DNA of 64,000 nt from Sphingobacterium paucimobilis HER1398 (GCF_000416985.1 NZ_ATDL01000021.1:1-64000); one strand, 5' to 3'. Counted from the first letter of the stretch, positions 1 through 8,604 are shown. Translations and numbers: made by a program. Notes: generated from the sequence alone by a model not told the origin.

Positions 1-453
1 CAACGGAAGGAAAACATCATAATCTGTGGAGCTTCCGGCACTGGAAAAAGCTACCTGTCTCAGGCACTGGGACACCAGGCCTGTCTCACTGGAATAAAAA
101 CACTCTACACAGTAACTGCCCGGATCATCAAGAGACTGAAACTGAGCAAGGTTGACGGTACATATCTCAAGGAGCTGGAAAAACTGACCAAGTCGGAACT
201 TTTGATACTCGATGACTTCGGACTGCAGGCCTTCGATAACCAGGATCGGGAAACATTGATGGATATCATAGACGATAGGCATGGCAAAAGATCCACCATA
301 ATATCTTCCCAGATACCGGTATCAGCCTGGTATGAAATCATCGGCGGTGAAGGGACTATCGCTGACGCAATACTGGACAGGATCGTAAACTCCTCGCATA
401 GGATAGACCTGAAAGGTGAATCCTTAAGAAAAGGAATATTGAAAAAGGAATAA
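1..453 (+). CDS. istB: IstB-like ATPase of an IS21 element (5' end outside window)
   Basis: The frame is open from base 1, so the N-terminus lies outside the window. The visible part shows a Walker A motif (GASGTGKS, codons 10-17) and a Walker B motif (LLILDDFG), followed by the sensor-like segment TIISSQIP, which is typical of the DnaC/IstB helper ATPases of IS21-family transposons. IstB hydrolyses ATP and helps the IstA transposase select targets. The C-terminus is complete (stop at 451-453). istA is expected just to the left. The family is sure; whether the element is still active cannot be judged from this end alone. Confidence 0.9.
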   Translation, partial: QRKENIIICGASGTGKSYLSQALGHQACLTGIKTLYTVTARIIKRLKLSKVDGTYLKELEKLTKSELLILDDFGLQAFDNQDRETLMDIIDDRHGKRSTIISSQIPVSAWYEIIGGEGTIADAILDRIVNSSHRIDLKGESLRKGILKKE

Positions 454-536
454 TCACAGCTTTTTTATATAATTGTATGATCTTTTGAGTGGCACGGTTT
501 GACCGAAATCACTGGCATCAACACTCCGAAATACCC
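1..536 (+). mobile_element. Right part of an IS21-family insertion sequence
   Basis: istB is followed after about 35 bases by a segment (490-536) with two similar TGGCA-containing words (TGGCACGGTTTGACC and TGGCATCAACACTCC), ending at a TACCCA. IS21 ends carry repeated transposase-binding words of this sort and finish in CA. The exact end and the target duplication could not be verified, because the left end is outside the window. Confidence applies to the presence of the element, less to the boundary. Confidence 0.55.
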
Positions 537-731
537 AATTATAGTTTTTAATTCGTTTTTTCTTCTCATGAAATAAGACGCTAAGTTTATACTGTGCCTT
601 TCCTGCTGCGCTAGTTTATTTAATGCTTTTTTCCGGAGTTGGCGATTGCTTATATTGTTTCGCTGTCTTCCTCCTGTTTCAAGCGAAGTATATCCTTGCC
701 TGCTTCGGTGGTGTAATAGGCTTGAATGGGG

Positions 732-1496
732 CTATTTTTGGATCACCTCCCAGTGGCCACCTTTCGTGGGGCCGATGTGTTTTATTAGACCGGCATCTTT
801 TAGCTTCTTTATATTTTTCTGAATGTTAGCGGAATTGATACCGACTGCCGCCGATAGCTTTTCGACAGTCGTGTATTTATTCTTGATGATCTCCTGTAGA
901 ATTCTCTCTTGATTAGGAGATAAGTTTATTGTATCTTTTATTGTATCTTTTTGTGATTGATCTTCTTCTTTCGGGACATATAGCTCTAGTATCTTTAATG
1001 CCAGATCATAAGTTGTATGCTTCGCTTCCTCAAAGAAATGTTCAAAAAGAACCAATGGTTCTACGCCGATGGCTACTGCGATTCCGTAAACTTCGTCTGC
1101 ATATATTTCGTCTAATCTCCCAAGTTTTAATATCCTGCTAAATCTGGTTTTTTCTATGTCTGCCGAAGCGTAAAAGGTTTTTTGTGAGTTTAGAAATGGA
1201 CTAAGAAGCAGAGTTAATCGATTAGTGGAATCCGTTGAAGATATTATCATTTTAGCTTTAGATGCAATAAAAACACTTTTGCAAAATGAATTTAAGTCAA
1301 AACCATACTCTTTGTATAGGTTATAAAATAACTTTCCGAATAAATATTTTTTTCCCTTGAATAACGCTTCAATTTCATCTATTTTTTTAGATACACTACC
1401 GACCTCAATATCATTAGCCTTAATGAACTCTATTAATGCTGTAACGAATTTTAAGATGTATTCTTTTTTTCTAGGGTCAATTTCCGGTTCTTTCAT
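732..1496 (-). CDS. DNA-binding protein with C-terminal winged helix, function unknown
   Basis: 254 residues, no signal peptide or membrane helix, Lys-rich. Residues about 190-252 form a winged helix-turn-helix of the kind seen at the C-terminus of ATP-binding/Fic-type regulators (LSPNQERILQEI, then SAAVGINSANIQKNIKKLKDA, then a wing ending GHWEV). The middle part (about 120-170) is helical and resembles an XRE-like fold, but this is weak. It is transcribed away from the candidate structured RNA at 1561-2336, and their upstream sequences overlap, so it could regulate that transcript. It lies next to an IS21 end, which fits an accessory gene. No specific family recognised. Confidence 0.75.
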   Translation of the reverse strand: MKEPEIDPRKKEYILKFVTALIEFIKANDIEVGSVSKKIDEIEALFKGKKYLFGKLFYNLYKEYGFDLNSFCKSVFIASKAKMIISSTDSTNRLTLLLSPFLNSQKTFYASADIEKTRFSRILKLGRLDEIYADEVYGIAVAIGVEPLVLFEHFFEEAKHTTYDLALKILELYVPKEEDQSQKDTIKDTINLSPNQERILQEIIKNKYTTVEKLSAAVGINSANIQKNIKKLKDAGLIKHIGPTKGGHWEVIQK

Positions 1497-1510
1497 TTAT
1501 TTAAGAGAAA

Positions 1511-1545
1511 TTTGTTGCATATTATTATTTCTATTGCTACCTTTG
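1511..1545 (+). promoter_or_regulatory. Candidate Bacteroidota promoter facing the gene-free region
   Basis: TACCTTTG (1538-1545) matches the Bacteroidota -7 consensus TAnnTTTG. TTG at 1515-1517 lies 20 bases upstream (TTTG at 1511-1514 gives 23). Transcription would start near 1551-1553 and run into the region with no ORF but strong base pairing, which is the best hint that that region is transcribed as an RNA. It lies just upstream of the minus-strand gene ending its ATG at 1496, so the two transcripts diverge. Confidence 0.5.
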
Positions 1546-1560
1546 TTCTAGATCAGTTAA

Positions 1561-2336
1561 TCTGGTCGAGTCTCGGATATGGAAACGACGAAATTTCAAT
1601 GACGCGAGACGTAGGGTTTGCGAACCCCCATTCTTTTTGTATTTTTACAAAGTGAAGGGGTAAGCCTCCCTATTTGAAACTGCGTCATGGGTTATTCGTC
1701 GTACCTCATATTCAGTCGAAGATAGCGGGGCTTACCTCTTTTTATATAGCTCCACTTTTCTTCCTCGAGATTCTTAAAGTGTGTAACCAAATTTTATAAA
1801 CTATGACGACACAAGAGTCTTCCATTGCCAATGTACAGCAAGCGACCCAAGGTCGAGGCTGCTACCCAGCGCTACGCGTACTGATAAAGAACAAGCTTTG
1901 TCCCCCCGAGTAGTGTTTCAAAACATTAAAAACCAAGAAGGGGTACATAGACTACGGTCTATTTACACAGTACATGTTAAGGTCCGTATAGGGCAATAAT
2001 TAGTACTTCTCTTTTGGTTTTTCCGACTTGTACCGATACGAATCCGGCACAGGACAGACGTATTTTCCACACATATGGACTTAAGCAATCTAAAAGTAGG
2101 AAAATATAAATGCACTTGCAAGGATTTGAATCAGAATTATATAGATTTTCTATAAATAAACAGGTCGGTTTTTATTCATGCGCAGATGAGGCGTCACCAA
2201 TTATTAAACCCTTATGAGATAACCCGATAATCCTCGTCTGCCTTTCAATATTATTTTATTGCGGTAAAACCGTAAAGCTGAGAATTCGTAAAATTGCTGC
2301 GTCAAATTTACCTATTTGCTCTTTTACGGTTTTGCC
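1561..2336 (+). ncRNA. Candidate large structured noncoding RNA (inferred from base pairing)
   Basis: No convincing ORF lies between 1497 and 2358, yet long helices with G-U wobbles recur. They are: 1575-1581 with 1707-1713 (7 bp), 1585-1592 with 1695-1702 (8 bp) and 1599-1605 with 1682-1688 (7 bp), nested in order; 1654-1668 with 1727-1741 (15 pairs, 3 wobbles), crossing the previous set; 1753-1758 with 1776-1781; a two-part hairpin 1836-1839/1858-1861 plus 1843-1847/1851-1855; 1928-1936 with 2014-2022 (9 bp) enclosing a TAGAC/GTCTA hairpin (1948-1961); 2182-2191 with 2232-2241 (10 pairs, 1 wobble); and 2263-2276 with 2323-2336 (14 pairs, 1 wobble). A promoter-like site lies at 1511-1545. 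Strand and ends are inferred. It does not show RNase P, tmRNA or group II domain V signatures that I know. Confidence 0.45.
2263..2336 (+). promoter_or_regulatory. Long hairpin in the leader of the first SusCD operon
   Basis: GGTAAAACCGTAAA (2263-2276) pairs with TTTACGGTTTTGCC (2323-2336) over 14 positions with one G-U. Inside it, 2288-2296 pairs with 2303-2311 in 8 of 9 positions around a CTGCGT loop. It ends 22 bases before the ATG at 2359. It could be the 3' domain of the upstream structured RNA, a leader regulating the operon, or a protein-binding palindrome. The sequence shows the pairing; the role is not known. Confidence 0.5.
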
Positions 2337-2358
2337 TCAAATCTAAATCTTTAAAAAA

Positions 2359-2886
2359 ATGAAGAATTTTTTAAGGGGTGGGAGAGGTACACTCTGTGAT
2401 CAGAATATAAAGTCTGAACAACAAATAATTAAAAAACTCAGGAAGACACGCGAAGAACGGAAGTTGATGTCTCCTGAAGTAGCGAAATTTCGTGTAAATC
2501 GAACCAGAAGATATAACCGTCTTTTGTCACCGGTCCATGATAAATTTGAGTCGCTCGATCTAAATACATTTCGTCCATTTAAAGTTGTCGAAGAGTTTTG
2601 GTGGAAATATCGTTGTGATGGTGCAAAGTTTAATCTATATGATTTAATACTATCGGCAAGGAGTACTGTTCGAAAAAGTAATGGTAAGCTTGAAGACCTA
2701 AATAATTTCCTTGATGATTTCTCCTTATTTATGATTGCAAGTTATATCATTCATTATATGGATTATGATGATAGCGCTGTTGGTAAATATGTGTTTTTTG
2801 ATGACCAAAAAAATATCAAGGAAGAGATAAGATTTAGCTTTTTAGAGACATTGGTAGGTATACAGAAAGGAGGGGGACATGTCTGA
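2359..2886 (+). CDS. Hypothetical protein, first gene of a TlpA-SusC-SusD operon
   Basis: 175 residues, strongly basic N-terminal half (KKLRKTREERK, NRTRRYNRLL), aromatic-rich middle (EFWWKYR), no signal peptide, no clear membrane helix, and an acidic helical C-terminal half. No family recognised. It overlaps the next gene by 8 bases and the stop is preceded by a strong AGGAGG motif serving that gene, so translation of the two is probably coupled. Position suggests a cytoplasmic accessory or regulator of the TonB-receptor system rather than an envelope component. Confidence 0.7.
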   Translation: MKNFLRGGRGTLCDQNIKSEQQIIKKLRKTREERKLMSPEVAKFRVNRTRRYNRLLSPVHDKFESLDLNTFRPFKVVEEFWWKYRCDGAKFNLYDLILSARSTVRKSNGKLEDLNNFLDDFSLFMIASYIIHYMDYDDSAVGKYVFFDDQKNIKEEIRFSFLETLVGIQKGGGHV

Positions 2887-3643
2887 TAAAATTAAACAAA
2901 ATAGCAATTGTGCCTTGCTCATTTATAGACCTTCTGATGAGTCGGGTCAGATACTTCCCTGCGGTCGAAATGACATTACGGGAAAATGGTGGACGCTATT
3001 AGCTAAAAATCAAAAGCTATCAGCTTTATCAATAATATTCTGTGTGTTGTTTAGTTCGCTTGCGTTTACGCAGGTGGTCGCTCAGACGCAGTCGAGGTCA
3101 GTACTTCAGGGGGAGATACGCTCGGCTGCCGATGGGCACAATACTATAGATTCAAATATTGTACAGCCCTTGGCGTTGGGGATGAAAGTTCCTGAAGAAT
3201 TTTGGACTACTAATCACTTGTTTTACAATAATGGGGATACTGTACGGACCAATTTGGAACAGTACCGAAATAAACTTCTGGTTTTGGATTTTTGGGCTAC
3301 CTGGTGTGCTATCTGTATCGGTCAGATGGAGAAAAATGACAAACTATTTGCGCAGTTTCAAGAAGAAGCCAATATTTTATTGGTAAACCCCCGGGTTACA
3401 CGTGATACCTATGAGAAAATTAAAACCCAGGAACCATCTATTTTGGAAGCGAGTAAGATGTCAGCGCTACAGTCCATAATAGATGATACTCTGATACAGC
3501 AGCTATTTCCGCACAAAATCTATCCACGGTACGTTTGGATCAGTCATGGTCGTTTTCTTGCCCATACCTTGGCTCCTTCTGTAAGTGCAGGGCATGTGGC
3601 CGATATGTTAAACATTTTAAGCCAAGGCAATCATGAAAAGTAG
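2879..3643 (+). CDS. Membrane-anchored thioredoxin-like (TlpA-type) protein
   Basis: 254 residues. A cytoplasmic N-terminal stretch of about 45 residues is followed by a membrane segment (about 48-68, LSALSIIFCVLFSSLAF) and a periplasmic thioredoxin fold: FWATWCAIC places the redox pair at Cys143 and Cys146, and IYPRY (Pro216) is the cis-proline strand. The pair CAIC differs from the common CGPC. It overlaps the SusC gene by 11 bases (3633-3643). TlpA-like proteins keep periplasmic cysteines reduced, and small ones are frequently joined to SusC/SusD pairs in Bacteroidota; what it reduces is unknown. Confidence 0.85.
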   Translation: MSDKIKQNSNCALLIYRPSDESGQILPCGRNDITGKWWTLLAKNQKLSALSIIFCVLFSSLAFTQVVAQTQSRSVLQGEIRSAADGHNTIDSNIVQPLALGMKVPEEFWTTNHLFYNNGDTVRTNLEQYRNKLLVLDFWATWCAICIGQMEKNDKLFAQFQEEANILLVNPRVTRDTYEKIKTQEPSILEASKMSALQSIIDDTLIQQLFPHKIYPRYVWISHGRFLAHTLAPSVSAGHVADMLNILSQGNHEK

Positions 3644-6600
3644 CATATCAATTATAGTTATTTACTTATTGACCATGGAGGCTCTTGGGGCACAGATCAG
3701 GGGTAGAGTGGTCGATGCGATCAATGGAATACCTATAGCAGGGGTAAATATTCAGGGAAAAGGTTTTAAGACAATGGTGTCTGGTCAGAACGGAGGATTT
3801 GACATCCCGAGTGTAGGAGCCGATGTGGTATTGAAGTTTAGTTATCTAGGTTATAAAGATACCAATATTGTCGTTGTCGATAAGTTAATGGAGTTGATCG
3901 TTCATCTGGTACCAGCTGGTACGCAGATAGAAGAGGTCTTGGTACGTACGGGCTATCAACAGTTGGACAAAAACAGTACGACCGGGGCTTTTTCGATAGT
4001 AGGGAAAGAACAGCTTGAACAACAGGTGGGGTTAGGGCTTACGGCTATGCTACCAGCTGTAGCCCCTGGAGTTATGTATGATAATAACAGTAACTCGACG
4101 GGGAGATTAATGGTGAGAGGTTTAAGTACAATAAGAGGGGAAAAGCAGCCGCTTGTTGTTGTCGATAACTTTCCCTATGAAGGTAGTCTCGATGATATCA
4201 ACCCTATGGATGTGGAGTCTGTTACAGTATTAAAAGATGCAGCGGCCTCTGCTATCTGGGGAGTCCGTGCAGGCAATGGTGTAATTGTGGTGACCACTAA
4301 AAAAGGGAAGTATAATCAAAAAGCGCAGTTTCGGTTCTCTTCCTCTATGAAGATTGGTGAAAAACCGGACCTGATGCGCTTACCAGTTATGAGTTCTCCC
4401 GACTTTATAGCGATGGAAGAGTTTCTGTTTGATAAAGGATATTACGATTCTAGGATAAGCAATCCAGCAATGTTACCATTGACACCCATCATCGATGCGC
4501 TGGCTGAGCTGAGAACGGGTGCTATCGACAGCACCGATTACAAGATGTTAAGGGAGCGGTTGCTAGGTATTGATGTACGTAAAGATTATTTAAAATATCT
4601 ATATAAACCATCGCTTCTCCAGCAGTATCACCTTGAGGGGCAGGGTGGCAGCGAACGCTACGCTTGGGCATCTTCATTGGGGGTTGATCGAGATCAATCT
4701 ACCACGAATAATGACTTCCAAAGGGTAGGCTATCGGCTGTCCAACCAATGGAAGCTATCCAAATCTTTGACGTTATCTACCGATGTGAATTTTACATTTA
4801 TCAAGAATGTAACCGGTAACTCTGGATATGGAGATATTAAACTTGGTACGTACGAACTTTATCCTTATGCAGAGTTTGTAGACTCGAATGGAAGGTCTCT
4901 ACCGATTGCGCAGCGAAACAAAAGCTACATTGATCAGCTTAATAACGAAGGGCTTTTATTAAACTGGGACTTTGTTCCGTTGGAAGACCATAGCTACCTG
5001 GATAATAAAAGAAAGCAGTTCATTGTTAATTGGAATACTGGATTTAATTATAAGTTGTTTGATTGGCTTGCTCTAGACGTCAAGTATAATCTGGTGACTG
5101 ATCGCAGCGAGCAGAAGAATCATCGCAACGAAAGGAGTTATTATGCCCGTAATCTGATTAATTCTTTTTCAGTGATTGATAAGGCTACAAATACAGTGAA
5201 GTATAATGTACCCAAGGGAGGAATAGTCGACCAAGGTTTTGCAAATCAATGGGCGCACAATGCTCGTCTTCAGGTGGATATCAATAAGCGGATAGGAGGT
5301 CACTTTTGGTCAGGGCTGTTGGGTTTCGAGGGTAGAAGTATGCGTAATGAGGGCTACTCAGATCGTTTGTATGGCTTTAATGCAGACAATCTTACAATTT
5401 CAGATGTCAATTATCTGGAAACTTTTCCAGATGTAGTGACGGGAACACGAAGCTATATTCCAAATGGACAATCAGTGATGAGAACTAACATTCGTTATGT
5501 GTCGGTATTTGCTAATGGGACATACTCTTATGGGCAAAAACTAAACGTGACGGGAAGCTTACGAAGAGATGCGACTAATCTATTTGGTTTACGAACTAAT
5601 GATAAGTGGAATTTGTTATGGTCACTAGGGGCGAGTTACAAAATTATAGACAGCAAGATAGGCTGGGTAGATCGTTTGCGATTGCGAACCACTTATGGTT
5701 TTAGCGGCAATGTAGATCCCAGTATGGCATCTGTCAATACAATACGACATATTGGTTTTAGTTCTCAAACTAATAGTTCTATCGCAAACTTTGCAAGTTA
5801 TGCTAACCCCGATCTGAAGTGGGAAAGCATTGGTACATTAAATTTGGGAGCGGATCTTGGTCTATGGGGAGGTCGTGCCGAAGTCATTTTTGATTGGTAC
5901 CGTAAGTATGGTAGAGATCTGTATGGAATGGATGAGGTAGACCCGACAGCCGGTATCGGTGAGTCTGTCGTGCGAAATGTCGCTAAAATGAAAGGCCGCG
6001 GAGCTGACTTACAGCTGAATGTACATGCCATACAATCTAAGGACTGGGGGCTCACCTTCCAAACAAATGTAAGTAGGTCAGCAGATAAAGTAGAAAGTTA
6101 CTACCTGACAAACCTATTTGGCAATCAGTTTATGTTTGAAGGAGCTATTTCTGGTCTAGAAGGACGTCCTGTATATGCTGTCTACGCTTTTCCCTGGAAA
6201 TCATTGGATACGGATGGTAATCCTATTGGTTATTTTGAGGGGGAAGAGTCAAAAGATTATGCAAGTATTTATAATAATACATTGTTAAAAGATATGCACT
6301 ACGGAGGGCCTTTGCTTCCAAGGTGGTTCGGTTCAGCAGGGAGCAGTATCCGCTATAAAGAACTTTCATTAGACTTTCGGATACTGTATAAAGCAGGTCA
6401 TTCTATACGAAGGCAAAGTGTTGATTATCCAGTACTTTTTGGGCAGAATGTGATGCATGCTGACTACGGCAAGCGTTGGATGAAGGTCGGAGATGAGCAG
6501 AATACGCAGATTCCGGTGATGTTATATCCCTTAGATATAAATAGAGACAGTTATTATAAATATTCGTCTGTACTGGTCGACTCGGGGAGTCACATCCGCT

Positions 6601-6797
6601 TCCAATATGTTCATCTGAATTATGATTTTAAACAATTACTTCGTGGGACAATGAAACCGAGTTTATTTGTCCATGTAGATAATCTTGGGCTTATTTGGAG
6701 TGCCAATAAACAGGGAATAGACCCAGATTATGAAAACAGCTTAAATTCATTTAGGCCACCAACTCAATGGGCATTTGGTGTTCGGATGGCTTTTTAA
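3633..6797 (+). CDS. SusC/RagA-family TonB-dependent outer-membrane transporter
   Basis: 1054 residues. A signal peptide (about 1-20, ending ALGA) is followed by a carboxypeptidase-regulatory-like beta domain (21-100), the plug (about 108-225) and a 22-strand barrel to the C-terminal Phe. The family signature of SusC is clear: PLVVVDNFPYEG, then VESVTVLKDAAASAIWG and NGVIVVTTKKGK. There is no STN domain, so the receptor is not expected to signal directly to a FecR protein. It forms a pedestal-bin transporter with the SusD lipoprotein encoded 19 bases downstream. The substrate cannot be read from the sequence; no glycoside hydrolase is nearby, so uptake of peptides, cofactors or metals is as likely as sugar. 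Confidence 0.95.
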   Translation: MKSSISIIVIYLLTMEALGAQIRGRVVDAINGIPIAGVNIQGKGFKTMVSGQNGGFDIPSVGADVVLKFSYLGYKDTNIVVVDKLMELIVHLVPAGTQIEEVLVRTGYQQLDKNSTTGAFSIVGKEQLEQQVGLGLTAMLPAVAPGVMYDNNSNSTGRLMVRGLSTIRGEKQPLVVVDNFPYEGSLDDINPMDVESVTVLKDAAASAIWGVRAGNGVIVVTTKKGKYNQKAQFRFSSSMKIGEKPDLMRLPVMSSPDFIAMEEFLFDKGYYDSRISNPAMLPLTPIIDALAELRTGAIDSTDYKMLRERLLGIDVRKDYLKYLYKPSLLQQYHLEGQGGSERYAWASSLGVDRDQSTTNNDFQRVGYRLSNQWKLSKSLTLSTDVNFTFIKNVTGNSGYGDIKLGTYELYPYAEFVDSNGRSLPIAQRNKSYIDQLNNEGLLLNWDFVPLEDHSYLDNKRKQFIVNWNTGFNYKLFDWLALDVKYNLVTDRSEQKNHRNERSYYARNLINSFSVIDKATNTVKYNVPKGGIVDQGFANQWAHNARLQVDINKRIGGHFWSGLLGFEGRSMRNEGYSDRLYGFNADNLTISDVNYLETFPDVVTGTRSYIPNGQSVMRTNIRYVSVFANGTYSYGQKLNVTGSLRRDATNLFGLRTNDKWNLLWSLGASYKIIDSKIGWVDRLRLRTTYGFSGNVDPSMASVNTIRHIGFSSQTNSSIANFASYANPDLKWESIGTLNLGADLGLWGGRAEVIFDWYRKYGRDLYGMDEVDPTAGIGESVVRNVAKMKGRGADLQLNVHAIQSKDWGLTFQTNVSRSADKVESYYLTNLFGNQFMFEGAISGLEGRPVYAVYAFPWKSLDTDGNPIGYFEGEESKDYASIYNNTLLKDMHYGGPLLPRWFGSAGSSIRYKELSLDFRILYKAGHSIRRQSVDYPVLFGQNVMHADYGKRWMKVGDEQNTQIPVMLYPLDINRDSYYKYSSVLVDSGSHIRFQYVHLNYDFKQLLRGTMKPSLFVHVDNLGLIWSANKQGIDPDYENSLNSFRPPTQWAFGVRMAF

Positions 6798-6816
6798 CGC
6801 TTAAATGTAAAATATT

Positions 6817-8175
6817 ATGAATATGAAACCATTATATGTAGTCGCCTCGGTATTCTTGTTGAGTATAATTACTGGTTGTGATTCCTTTTTGGATGAAAAG
6901 CCTGATCAGAAATTGAGTATTCCTACTACTATAGAAGATCTTAACGCAATACTGAGCGGTACAGGTACTTTAAAGGGAGTTCAAGAGAGTGAGGTGATGA
7001 CAGATGATTATTATCTTTTAGATGCAGATTATGATGCTTTATTCTGCATGACTGATATCGAGCTGTATAGTTGGAAAGATCCCAATTTTATACAGACCTG
7101 CGATGGTGATTCCGGATGGGGATATGGCTACAGTACGATTTACCGAGCTAATGTCGTACTGGAAGCATTAGAAAAGTATCAAGCGCAATATGGTGTGAGT
7201 CAAAAGTCGGAAGAGGTAAAAGGGCGAGCTTATTTTTTGAGAGCTATTAATCACCTGGAGATTGCTCAGGCTTGGGGTGAGGTGTATGTTGCCGAAGATG
7301 CGGATAAAAAGCAGGGGATCCCGCTTAAGCTAAATGCGGATTTCAATGAGAAAACGACAAGAGCTACACTTGCTGAGACATTCGGGCAAATAGAAGACGA
7401 TTTTTTGAAAGCTTCTCAATTGCTCCCTGTTCGAGCAGAAAAAATACATCTCCCTAGCCGTGCGGCAGCACTGAGTTATATGGCGCGGATGTATTTGTAT
7501 ATGAACGATTTTCCTAAAGCAGCAGAATATGCTGACCTGACCTTGAAGGAAGGAGGAAGTTTACTCGACTATAATGAGTTTACCTTCTCAGGGCGGTATC
7601 CTTTTACCGTGGATGAACATAAGGAAGTTTTATATGGACGTGCTTTGAGTGGCGCTCATTATTCGATGAATGTGGGTATACGTAAGGTCAAACAGGACCT
7701 TTATGATAGTTATCCCATAAATGACCTGCGCAAAAAAATATTTTTCAGTGAAAACGTAGATGGAACAATAAGATTTATTGGATCTTACTCTGGAGCTTCA
7801 CTTTTCTCAGGAACAACAGCTGCGGAGATGTATCTGATACTCGCAGAGACTCATGCACGTGAACAGAATTATGACCTGTCAAGAAGCCTCCTGCTTTCAT
7901 TTCTACAGCATCGGTTACTGAAAAATACGGCTATACCCAATATCTTAGACGACAACTTGCTTGATGAAGTAATTGAACAGCGTAGGAAGGAACTTCTGTT
8001 TCGTGGCGTACGTTTTACTGATGTAAAGCGATTGAATAGCTTAGGAGCAGGTATCAAAATGAAAAGGATCATTAAAGGTAAAGAAGAAATTCTACCCTCT
8101 AATGATCCTCGATTTAATTTGCTTATTCCCGAACAAGTGGTCAGAATGTCTGGCGTCAAGCAGAATCGTAGGTAA
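6817..8175 (+). CDS. SusD/RagB-family outer-membrane lipoprotein
   Basis: 452 residues with a lipoprotein signal (LSIITGC, lipidated Cys21) followed by a typical acidic SusD start (DSFLDEKPDQKL). Tetratricopeptide-like helical pairs follow, and the C-terminal part carries the family hallmark RRKELLFRGVRFTDVKRLN. It is the substrate-capturing lid over the SusC barrel. It is the last gene of the operon beginning at 2359, and its stop codon directly abuts the stop codon of the convergent minus-strand gene at 8176. Confidence 0.95.
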   Translation: MNMKPLYVVASVFLLSIITGCDSFLDEKPDQKLSIPTTIEDLNAILSGTGTLKGVQESEVMTDDYYLLDADYDALFCMTDIELYSWKDPNFIQTCDGDSGWGYGYSTIYRANVVLEALEKYQAQYGVSQKSEEVKGRAYFLRAINHLEIAQAWGEVYVAEDADKKQGIPLKLNADFNEKTTRATLAETFGQIEDDFLKASQLLPVRAEKIHLPSRAAALSYMARMYLYMNDFPKAAEYADLTLKEGGSLLDYNEFTFSGRYPFTVDEHKEVLYGRALSGAHYSMNVGIRKVKQDLYDSYPINDLRKKIFFSENVDGTIRFIGSYSGASLFSGTTAAEMYLILAETHAREQNYDLSRSLLLSFLQHRLLKNTAIPNILDDNLLDEVIEQRRKELLFRGVRFTDVKRLNSLGAGIKMKRIIKGKEEILPSNDPRFNLLIPEQVVRMSGVKQNRR

Positions 8176-8526
8176 CTATTCGGCCCGACGTGTAGATGTC
8201 GCAGCTTCGACAGCTGATAGATTACCAAGGTCTGTCAAATGTTGACTGATAGTCTTACCTGCGGGCACTTGAAGGCTACAAGGCACATCAAGATTTTGAT
8301 CATCCTCACAAGTAAATTGGGGAGCTTGGGTCGTACTCCAATTTGAGGCTACCATAATATTGGTTGCTAGGGATGCGGATGGACCGTTGTAATAGTATGT
8401 AGTTGGAGCTTGCTTGGCTTCCGTTTCTTCTTTTGCAACGGTTCTTTCGTTGATCACAAACATGAGACCCAGCATCAATGTTAGTCCCATGATGGCTTTT
8501 AGCCAATTTCTTTTTAAATTTTCCAT
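8176..8526 (-). CDS. Small secreted protein, DUF6520-like
   Basis: Start set at the ATG giving MENLKRNWLKAIMGL (116 residues), because it begins a good signal peptide (LKAIMGLTLMLGLMFVI, cleavage near residue 31). The longer frame to 8604 adds a non-secretory leader. The mature part is short, Asn/Thr/Ala-rich, and holds two cysteines (CEDDQNLDVPC) that may form a disulfide. The pattern resembles the DUF6520 peptides of Bacteroidota, but this assignment is tentative. Its stop (8176-8178) touches the SusD stop (8173-8175) with no spacer. Confidence 0.6.
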   Translation of the reverse strand: MENLKRNWLKAIMGLTLMLGLMFVINERTVAKEETEAKQAPTTYYYNGPSASLATNIMVASNWSTTQAPQFTCEDDQNLDVPCSLQVPAGKTISQHLTDLGNLSAVEAATSTRRAE

Positions 8527-8604
8527 TTTTTTAATGTTTATATGGTTCACTAATGCCAACCTATTTATACTCCGGGTTGGGCATTGGGAGTCATTTGCTA
8601 TCAT

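Noticed and set aside
1728..1760. AGCTCCAC near 1748 as the 3' end of a tmRNA
   Set aside because: No T-loop sequence (GGTTCGA) or acceptor stem partner precedes it.
1803..1913. 36-codon ORF starting ATGACGACACAAGAG in the candidate RNA region
   Set aside because: It lies across a well-paired hairpin (1836-1861), shows no protein features, and no binding site precedes it. Chance is more likely.
8527..8604. Longer start of the secreted peptide (26 extra residues)
   Set aside because: The internal ATG gives a proper signal peptide; the longer form hides it behind a polar leader.
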